Part shown: piece by piece, positions 1 through 5,251 of the stretch
Layout: each line of letters starts with the position of its first letter
How positions within the stretch are numbered: position 1 is the stretch's first letter
Source of the DNA: CALBPI01 sp039187375
GTDB lineage: Bacteria > Pseudomonadota > Gammaproteobacteria > Steroidobacterales > Woeseiaceae
Direction: 5' to 3'
NCBI GenBank assembly: GCA_039187375.1
Contig: JBCCZN010000189.1
Span: 1 to 5,251, forward strand
Length of the DNA: 5,251 nucleotides
The notes under the pieces: generated by a model
What the model saw: only the letters and a program-made list of their open reading frames with translations
Databases searched by the model: none
What the model was told of the DNA's origin: nothing
Program-made: the position numbers and the translations under genes

Positions 1-180
1 GATGAGCTGACCTTCAGCATCGAAAACAAGCCCGATTGGGCGAGCTTTGATAGTGATTCGGGACAGTTGTCCGGCGTACCGTTTGCCGCCAGTATCGGCA
101 CCACCGAAGGGATTCGGATCAGCGTGAGTGATGGTGAGGCGAGCGCTGCCCTCCAAGCCTTTTCGTTAATGGTCACGCCT
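1..180 (+). other. Putative Ig (He_PIG/cadherin-like) domain, coding segment
   Basis: This segment encodes visible residues 1-60 of the first gene. The order of elements is the hallmark of the putative Ig family: the LTFSI strand, the NKPDWASFD loop with its conserved Trp and Phe, the G-x-LSGVP turn, and the final SVSDG plus F-S-L-x-V-T strand. The domain is almost complete; only its first strand (usually a D-G-D-x-LTF lead-in) is cut by the window edge. These domains usually occur in tandem, so further copies may lie upstream. Confidence 0.75.
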
Positions 181-2196
181 CAAAAACTGTCGCGCGCTAA
201 CTTCGTTCCCTCAGGCACGACGACACCCACGGACGATGGTTATCGCGCCGTTGGCACCCTGACGATGAATACCGGTGAGCGCGAGCAGGTGTTTGAGAAT
301 GCCGATCTCACGCTCGAGTTCGATGAGCAGGGCAATTTGCTCGATATCTTCGGCGAGACCGATTTGCCCCCTGCCTTGGCCGACAACGTTGCGGTCAATG
401 TTGGCGTTCGCTCGTTTCTGCGCATGATGAGCGGTGCACAAATCAGCGCCGATCCGACGTTCGACATTCTGCTACCCGACGACATCAACTACTTCGTTTA
501 TTTCCTTTCCGCAGGTGTGGAGTTGACGGTCACCAATCCTGTCGACCGATCCATTGTGAACGTTGAGAACCTTGAGGTGCCGCTGGTGGAGGGTGAGATA
601 CACATTATCTCGGACCCGACCGACACGATGCTCTACCGCTATGGTGAGCTGAATGGCACTGGCGCGGGACGCGGTGAGTCTTTTAATCGCCTTATTCGGT
701 TCGAGCCGATTCAGAATTTTCCCGGGCTTGAGCCCTTCAGTGGTGATTCGGTCGAACGAGGTCAGATCACATTCGGCTTAAAGGGCGGCGTCGAGCTGGT
801 CGAGATTGAGGGTTATCGCGTAATGCGTGAGCCGAGCTTCAGCGACATCAACTGGGATGATGTGTTGAACTCGGTGATCGAACATCGCACTGGCACCAAT
901 GGCACTGCACAGTTTGGTGTCAGTGTGTTGAACGTGGGTGTGTTCGACTTCGCGGATGCCAATCTCAGCGCCTTGTTTGTGACTGAGCCGCTCCGGCGCG
1001 AGTCCATTTGGTCGTTTTCGGTGGATATCGCCGCGGGCCAGCAAGATGTCTGGGTGCCCGATTGGTTCCATGTCTTGCCGCGCGGTGGCTTCTCCGCCAA
1101 TGCCAATTTCGACAATATTGGGAGTTTCTTTTTCGATATTGGCGGCACCTTTGAAAGCACCATCCCAACTGCCGACATCAGTGGCAGTATGCAGCTGTCG
1201 AACGAGGGCGCCGTGTTTCAGGGCCAGACGGCAGGTGAGGGTGAACCGCTGGTGTTGTCACTGGAGTTTCTAAATTTCGAAACCACTGGGCGGGTGGAAT
1301 ACCCGACGAGTTTTGAATCCACACTGCGCGATGATGTCTCCGACGCACTGGACCGCGAACTAGAGCGGATCGATCGCGCGATGGCAGATCTCGAGGAGGC
1401 GACCGAGAACTACGAGTTTGAGGTGAGTTTGCGAGGTTTACGCGAATCCCTGCCGGTCATGATGGACACCGCAATCACCACCGCTCAACAAATCCCGGGC
1501 ACGGTGGCCGGTCGTGCGCGCGATGCCGCACTCGCCAGAATGCGTACAACCTGTACCACGGTCGTGTTCGCAACCGTATGTGTTGATGATGTTGTCAATG
1601 AAAATGACATCGCCGACAGCGTTGCCGCATCGGCTCGATCGCAGGCGACGGCCAATATCGCCTCTCACGTCACCGCGATGCAGAACCTCAAGTCCAGGGC
1701 GTTGGAGGACGATGACGAAGCGCTGCGTGAAGCGTTGCGTGCCGCGCTGTCCGAAGCGTACAACCAGCGTACCTATTCACGCCGCATCCGGATCACGCGG
1801 CAAATTAATGCAGGCCCGTTCAACACGACGCTGACAATGTACGATGAAACCTACACACGTCAGATCCTGAATTCGTCGGATGCTGCAGCGGTAGCCGAGG
1901 CGCGCGACAACGCACCGCAAATACAGGTCACCAGCGATCGTCGTATTGCCGCGCAGGATGTCGTGGATAGTCTGCCAATTCGCGAGAACGTCGAGCAGAC
2001 CAAACAGGACGTCAATGCGGGCACGCAAACGTTGCCGATCCCCACGGGTTTTGGTTATACCGCCAGTGGTCTGGACTATTCGGCATTCGTTATTGTCGAT
2101 GGTGAGGAATACGCCACCGAGTTGAACGTGCTCAGCCCGGCCGAGGCATTGGAGGCCGGCGCCGACGCCGTAGCCGAGTTGTTGCTCGACGAGTAG
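1..2196 (+). CDS. Large putative-Ig-domain (He_PIG-like) surface/secreted protein, 5'-truncated by window edge
   Basis: The frame is open from base 1 to the TAG at 2194-2196, giving 731 visible residues. The TTG at 67 is only an internal codon, because the 22 codons before it belong to the same domain, so the true start is off the left edge. Residues 1-60 match the putative Ig (He_PIG) pattern well: LTFSIENKPDWASFD, then a G-x-LSG-x-P turn and a closing ISVSDGEAS strand. Such domains are typical of large bacterial surface or secreted proteins. Residues 61-435 are rich in beta-type hydrophobic/polar alternation with many Gly, Asn and Asp, and I recognise no family there. Residues about 437-590 are charged and helical. 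The only two visible cysteines are C518 and C527 (C-x8-C). The C-terminus is acidic (ends LLLDE), with no visible LPxTG motif, PEP-CTERM anchor, transmembrane helix or terminal aromatic porin signature. Function is unknown; an adhesin-like or envelope role is inference. The sigma factor gene starts 41 bp downstream on the same strand. Confidence 0.85.
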   Translation, partial: DELTFSIENKPDWASFDSDSGQLSGVPFAASIGTTEGIRISVSDGEASAALQAFSLMVTPQKLSRANFVPSGTTTPTDDGYRAVGTLTMNTGEREQVFENADLTLEFDEQGNLLDIFGETDLPPALADNVAVNVGVRSFLRMMSGAQISADPTFDILLPDDINYFVYFLSAGVELTVTNPVDRSIVNVENLEVPLVEGEIHIISDPTDTMLYRYGELNGTGAGRGESFNRLIRFEPIQNFPGLEPFSGDSVERGQITFGLKGGVELVEIEGYRVMREPSFSDINWDDVLNSVIEHRTGTNGTAQFGVSVLNVGVFDFADANLSALFVTEPLRRESIWSFSVDIAAGQQDVWVPDWFHVLPRGGFSANANFDNIGSFFFDIGGTFESTIPTADISGSMQLSNEGAVFQGQTAGEGEPLVLSLEFLNFETTGRVEYPTSFESTLRDDVSDALDRELERIDRAMADLEEATENYEFEVSLRGLRESLPVMMDTAITTAQQIPGTVAGRARDAALARMRTTCTTVVFATVCVDDVVNENDIADSVAASARSQATANIASHVTAMQNLKSRALEDDDEALREALRAALSEAYNQRTYSRRIRITRQINAGPFNTTLTMYDETYTRQILNSSDAAAVAEARDNAPQIQVTSDRRIAAQDVVDSLPIRENVEQTKQDVNAGTQTLPIPTGFGYTASGLDYSAFVIVDGEEYATELNVLSPAEALEAGADAVAELLLDE
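1309..1800 (+). other. Helical, charged segment with C-x8-C pair inside the first gene
   Basis: Codons for residues about 437-600 change from the beta-type pattern before them to long amphipathic helices rich in Ala, Glu, Asp and Arg. Examples are the stretch around DALDRELERIDRAMADLEE (residues 448-466) and the EALREALRAALSEAY stretch (573-587). Between the helices is a short hydrophobic stretch flanked by C518 and C527, the only cysteines of the visible protein. In an exported protein they could form a disulfide. This is a composition-based reading; no named domain is recognised. Confidence 0.5.
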
Positions 2197-2237
2197 CGCA
2201 AAGTCCTGTTATGCGCCGCAACTGATAGACTGGGCGT

Positions 2238-2798
2238 ATGCAGGACGATGGCGACATCACACAGCTATTGAATCAATGGACGGGCGGTGACAGCGGTGCC
2301 GGCGACAAGCTGGCACCGCTGGTCTACAACGAATTGCGTCGGCGCGCCGGGCGAGTCTTCGCGGGTGAAAAACCCGGCCACACGCTGCAGCCGACCGCAT
2401 TGGTCAATGAAGCATTCGCATCACTCGTCAATGCACAGGTCACCTGGAAAGACCGCGCACATTTTTTTGCATTAGCCGCACGCATGATGCGACGCCTGTT
2501 AGTCAATCACGCCACAGCGAAGCTTACAGAGAAGCGCGGTGGTGGTGTGGTTAAGGTGACGCTGGATCCGGCAGCCGCAGCCTCAGATGATAATGCGACG
2601 GAGTTGGTGCGTTTGAACGATGCACTGCAGTCGTTGGGTGAGCTGGATCCACGCAAGGCCGAGTTGATAGAGCTTCAATATTTTGGTGGGCTGACATTTG
2701 CTGAGATGGAGCAGGTCACTGGATTGTCTTCGAGCACGCTGGATCGTCATTTACGCATGGCAAGAGCGTGGCTCAAGGACGCGTTGATCAAACCCTGA
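2238..2798 (+). CDS. ECF-family RNA polymerase sigma factor (Sig-70_X6 / TIGR02999 type)
   Basis: This encodes a 186-residue sigma factor that directs RNA polymerase to a dedicated promoter set, acting in the cytoplasm. Region 2 covers about residues 24-100. It contains the LVYNELRRRAG helix, the family signature HTLQPTALVNEAF (residues 48-60) and the WKDRAHFFALAARMMRRLLV promoter-melting part (70-89). A linker (101-122) leads to region 4 (about 126-184), whose helix-turn-helix GLTFAEMEQVTGLSSSTLDR (151-170) is followed by LRMARAWL. The order and length match the TIGR02999/Sigma70_ECF (PF07638) group, usually about 180-190 residues. Where classical ECFs have an acidic residue (D-L-V-Q-E), this one has A54-L-V-N-E preceded by T53. 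There is no C-terminal SnoaL or other extension and no anti-sigma gene next to it. The ATG at 2238 is the sensible start, although the bases before it show no good Shine-Dalgarno sequence. The kinase gene follows after 36 bp in the same orientation, so the two are probably co-transcribed. Confidence 0.95.
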   Translation: MQDDGDITQLLNQWTGGDSGAGDKLAPLVYNELRRRAGRVFAGEKPGHTLQPTALVNEAFASLVNAQVTWKDRAHFFALAARMMRRLLVNHATAKLTEKRGGGVVKVTLDPAAAASDDNATELVRLNDALQSLGELDPRKAELIELQYFGGLTFAEMEQVTGLSSSTLDRHLRMARAWLKDALIKP

Positions 2799-2834
2799 TG
2801 GGCAATCATCGCGGTCAATCCTGCTAATCACATT

Positions 2835-5251
2835 ATGAGCACAACAGACTGGCACATTCTGGAACAGGCCTTCGAGAGCGCTTCGCAACTTGGTGGAGAC
2901 GAGCGCGAGGTGTTTTTGCGGGCGTTCGCCAAAGACCATGCACAGTTATCGGCAAAATTGGCAGATCTTCTTCAAGCCGATGCACAACACGATGCAGCGC
3001 TTGAATCGCCGATCAAAGCGGCTGCTGATTCGCTGGCGCAGACGCATGAAGACATCTGGATAGGCCGCACGCTCGGCGTTTGGCAAATCGAGAAACGCAT
3101 TGCAGCAGGCGGCATGGGTGCGGTGTTTCTGGCCCATCGTGCTGACAGTGCCTACACACAGCATGTGGCGCTGAAGATCATGATGGGGCAGTTACTCTCG
3201 CCAGATGCTATCTCACGTTTTCGTGCGGAACGCCAGATTCTGGCCAGCTTGCAGCACCCGAATATTGCCTCATTGATCGATGGCGGATCGACCGATGAAC
3301 AACTGCCATACCTTGTGATGGAATTTGTTGACGGCCATCCCATCGATGAGTACTGCGAGGCGCAGCAGCTCGACTTACGTGCACGCCTGCAGTTGTTCCA
3401 GAAAGTCTGTGATGCGCTGGACTATGCGCATCGGAACCTGGTCGTGCATCGTGACATCAAGCCGGGAAATATTCTGGTTGATACCAGCGGCGAGCCCAAG
3501 TTGCTCGACTTTGGCATCGCAAAGCTATTGGATGCCGATAGCTACGACATGACCCAGGCATTAACCCGCGCAGAGTCACGTGCCTTGACGCTCAGTTATG
3601 CCAGTCCCGAACACGTTCGAGGTCAACCCGTGTCGATTGCCTCAGACGTCTACTCGCTCGGTGTGCTGCTCTATCGACTGCTAACCGGTCAGTCGCCATA
3701 CCGTGAGACAGCAGACTCACGCCAGAGTATTGAAAGTGCCATCTTGGAGACCGATCCAGAGCGGCCGAGTGCGGCGGTCACTCGTGAAGGTGGGCCTACG
3801 GCTCGATCATCGGCGCGCTTACAACGCTTGATGATCGGTGATCTAGACAACATCGTCCTGAAAGCACTACAAAAAGAGCCCGAGCGTCGCTATGCCACCG
3901 CTGCTGCGTTTCGTGACGATATAGAGCGCTACCTGACCGACAGGCCGGTGCTGGCACGACCGAGTTCGTTATCTTATCGGCTCTCCAAATTCATCCGACG
4001 CAACACCTGGCCCTTGCTGGCAGCGACGGTGTTTGCCGCGACGGTAATTGGATTGATTGTGTTCTACACAGGTCGGCTGACTGTGGAGCGCGATGCGGCG
4101 CAGCTGCAGGCAGCGCGGTCGGATGAAATTGCGAATTTCCTGACAAGCCTGTTTGATCAGGCGTCTCCCCACCGCTCGAAGGGGCAACCGGTCACGGCGG
4201 TCGAGTTACTGGAGAACGGTTTCGATCGTATTGAGTCATTGGCGCTCAGGCCAACGGTACAAGCGGATCTAATGTCCAACATGGCCAGCAATATGACCGC
4301 GCTCGGGCAACAGCAAAGGGCGATTCCGATGTTGGAGCGGGCACGTGAGATTCTGGAGCAGACTCCGGAAGCAGACGACCTGGCCATTTCGGTCGTTTAT
4401 AACAACTTGTCGGAAGCCTATCGTCAGGTTGGTGACTACGACAAGGCACTGGACTACCGTCGACAGACCTTGGCGATTGCGACAGAGCTGTTTGGGCCAG
4501 ACCATGAGAATGTCGCGTTTTTAACGATGCGCGTTGGTGTCACGTTGTTCGATATGCGTCGAGTCGATGAAGCATTGGATCTGGAAGCTCAAGCGTTGGC
4601 GATATTTGATCGAGCCGGTCAACGTGAATCATCGATGGCGATCGATGCACGTGGCAACTACGCTAATGCGCTGCAATATGCTGGCAGGCTACAAGATGCC
4701 GTCGTGGCACATCGCGAGACCGTGCGGCTCTCGGAACAGGTTGATGGTGAACTGGCACCCAACACGCTTACCCGCAGCTCGAACCTCACTGGCACATTGA
4801 TTCGTATTGGTCGATTGCAAGAGGCGCAAGCAACCATCGATTCAGTGCTGGCGCGTGCCGCCAAGGTGTGGCCGGCCGGTCATGATGAGATGGCGTACTT
4901 CTACTATCACCAATGCCGTCTTGAGTTTCGCCTGGGTCGTTTCGACAAGACCATCGATGCGTGTCAACAAGCGGTTGATGTTGCCCGTACGCATGCTGGT
5001 GAAGAGAGTTTCTTATATGCACGACGCGTACGCGACCTGGCGTGGGTATTGGGTCAATTAAGGCAGTTCGATTCGGCGACGAGTCACTATGAACGGGCGG
5101 TTGCGGCAACACTGGCGTCATCGGGTGCTGATAGTTTTGATATGCGCGTTGTCAATATGAAACGTGGTCAAACCGCTCTGGTCGCTGAGGACTATGACAC
5201 TGCTGTTTCGTTGTTGCGCGACGGCTTAGGTCAATCTGACAGGCTCGCTGC
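2835..5251 (+). CDS. Membrane-anchored Hanks-type Ser/Thr protein kinase with C-terminal TPR region (3'-truncated by window edge)
   Basis: The frame is open from the ATG at 2835 to the window end (805 codons and 2 bases); no in-frame ATG, GTG or TTG lies between the sigma stop and this ATG. Residues 1-72 are a helical extension common in this kinase type. The kinase domain spans about 80-370. It has the P-loop IAAGGMGAV (89-97), the ATP-binding K114 in VALK, a candidate alpha-C glutamate E132, the catalytic loop HRDIKPGN (205-212; D207, K209, N212), DFG (225-227), a P+1 element TLSYASPE (252-259) and DVYSLG (271-276). All catalytic residues are present, so an active kinase is expected. Basic residues (RLSKFIRR, 382-389) precede one transmembrane helix (about 392-411), which puts the kinase in the cytoplasm and the rest outside. 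Residues 414-475 form a juxtamembrane segment typical of the family (FLTSLFDQASP), followed by TPR-like repeats from about 478. Family members often run to 850-1000 residues, so relatively little is probably missing. Its likely substrate is the adjacent sigma factor, by inference from context. Confidence 0.95.
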   Translation, partial: MSTTDWHILEQAFESASQLGGDEREVFLRAFAKDHAQLSAKLADLLQADAQHDAALESPIKAAADSLAQTHEDIWIGRTLGVWQIEKRIAAGGMGAVFLAHRADSAYTQHVALKIMMGQLLSPDAISRFRAERQILASLQHPNIASLIDGGSTDEQLPYLVMEFVDGHPIDEYCEAQQLDLRARLQLFQKVCDALDYAHRNLVVHRDIKPGNILVDTSGEPKLLDFGIAKLLDADSYDMTQALTRAESRALTLSYASPEHVRGQPVSIASDVYSLGVLLYRLLTGQSPYRETADSRQSIESAILETDPERPSAAVTREGGPTARSSARLQRLMIGDLDNIVLKALQKEPERRYATAAAFRDDIERYLTDRPVLARPSSLSYRLSKFIRRNTWPLLAATVFAATVIGLIVFYTGRLTVERDAAQLQAARSDEIANFLTSLFDQASPHRSKGQPVTAVELLENGFDRIESLALRPTVQADLMSNMASNMTALGQQQRAIPMLERAREILEQTPEADDLAISVVYNNLSEAYRQVGDYDKALDYRRQTLAIATELFGPDHENVAFLTMRVGVTLFDMRRVDEALDLEAQALAIFDRAGQRESSMAIDARGNYANALQYAGRLQDAVVAHRETVRLSEQVDGELAPNTLTRSSNLTGTLIRIGRLQEAQATIDSVLARAAKVWPAGHDEMAYFYYHQCRLEFRLGRFDKTIDACQQAVDVARTHAGEESFLYARRVRDLAWVLGQLRQFDSATSHYERAVAATLASSGADSFDMRVVNMKRGQTALVAEDYDTAVSLLRDGLGQSDRLA
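4008..4067 (+). other. Single transmembrane helix of the kinase
   Basis: Codons 392-411 encode an uninterrupted hydrophobic run (WPLLAATVFAATVIGLIVFY). It is preceded by a basic cluster (R382, K385, R388, R389) and followed by a mixed polar segment. By the positive-inside rule the N-terminal kinase is cytoplasmic and the TPR part is on the other side of the inner membrane. No second hydrophobic segment is seen in the visible part. Confidence 0.85.
4266..5251 (+). other. Tandem TPR-like helical repeats of the kinase (predicted extracytoplasmic part)
   Basis: Residues about 478-805 of the kinase form successive helix-turn-helix units of roughly 34-42 residues. Each has a small-residue first helix, a G-x-x/A-L turn and an A-L-rich second helix. 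Units I can place are about 478-508, 519-552 (NNLSEAYRQVGDYDKALDY), 561-593, 603-634, 645-675, 686-718 and 727-758, with another starting near 769 and cut by the window end. The FGPDHENVA linker (553-561) is characteristic of the kinesin-light-chain-like TPR_10/TPR_12 type. TPRs bind proteins or peptides, so this is the probable sensing or scaffold part. Exact boundaries are by eye. Confidence 0.8.

Noticed and set aside
67..69. TTG at 67 as the start codon of the first gene.
   Set aside because: The same frame is open back to base 1, and those codons encode the first half of the Ig domain, so the TTG is internal and the gene starts outside the window.
211..1178. Reverse-strand open frames of 76-121 codons opposite the first gene.
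   Set aside because: They overlap each other in different frames, have low-complexity Arg/Pro/Ser-rich translations with no domain, and lie wholly inside a gene with clear protein-level features. They are shadows of its codon bias.
2196..2216. Inverted repeat GCGCA ... TGCGC with an 11-base loop right after the first gene's stop codon, as a possible terminator.
   Set aside because: The stem is only 5 bp and no T-tract follows, so it is not a credible intrinsic terminator; matches of this size occur by chance.
2182..2236. Possible promoter for the sigma factor gene (TTGCTC with a TATG- or GATAGA-like -10).
   Set aside because: The TTGCTC to GTTATG spacing is about 20 bases, and the GATAGA element has no matching -35 at normal distance. 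Neither is strong enough to annotate, though a leaderless start from GATAGA cannot be excluded.
3325..3552. A 75-codon + strand frame inside the kinase domain.
   Set aside because: It overlaps the catalytic-loop and DFG codons of the kinase in another frame, and its product is Ser/Thr-rich with no recognisable feature.
4157..5121. Open frames on both strands within the TPR part of the kinase, up to 111 codons.
   Set aside because: The kinase frame is continuous and gives recognisable TPR units throughout. The alternative frames give Arg/His/Pro/Ser-rich products without motifs.

Overview
The window reads as one strand-coherent block of bacterial chromosome, with three genes all on the + strand, short gaps (41 and 36 bp) and no RNA genes, mobile elements or CRISPR. 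Moderately GC-rich codon use and the combination of a putative-Ig-domain protein, an X6-type ECF sigma factor and a TPR-bearing Hanks-type kinase suggest a free-living Gammaproteobacterium (Xanthomonadales-like or a related marine/soil lineage). Taxonomy is an inference from gene style only. Similar sigma/kinase pairs also occur in Planctomycetes and Acidobacteria.

Region 1 (1-2196) is the 3' part of a large gene whose beginning lies off the left edge. The visible 731 residues start inside a putative Ig (He_PIG-type) domain. A long beta-rich region with no family I recognise follows, then an amphipathic helical segment with the only two cysteines, and a short acidic tail. It looks like a secreted or surface protein of unknown function.

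Region 2 (2238-2798) is a complete ECF sigma factor of 186 residues. Region 3 (2835 to the right edge) is a membrane-anchored serine/threonine protein kinase: N-terminal extension, complete kinase domain with all main catalytic residues, one transmembrane helix, and a TPR-rich C-terminal part that is cut off by the window end at about residue 805.

The likely logic is a signalling cassette. The TPR part, predicted outside the cytoplasm, senses or binds something; the cytoplasmic kinase is activated; and the adjacent sigma factor is its probable target, changing transcription. No anti-sigma factor gene is seen in the window, and the sigma factor lacks the usual acidic residue in its region 2.2 motif, with a threonine beside that site. 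Both fit control by phosphorylation, as described for EcfP/PknT of Vibrio. The upstream Ig-domain gene may share the operon or be a target, but the sequence does not prove this.
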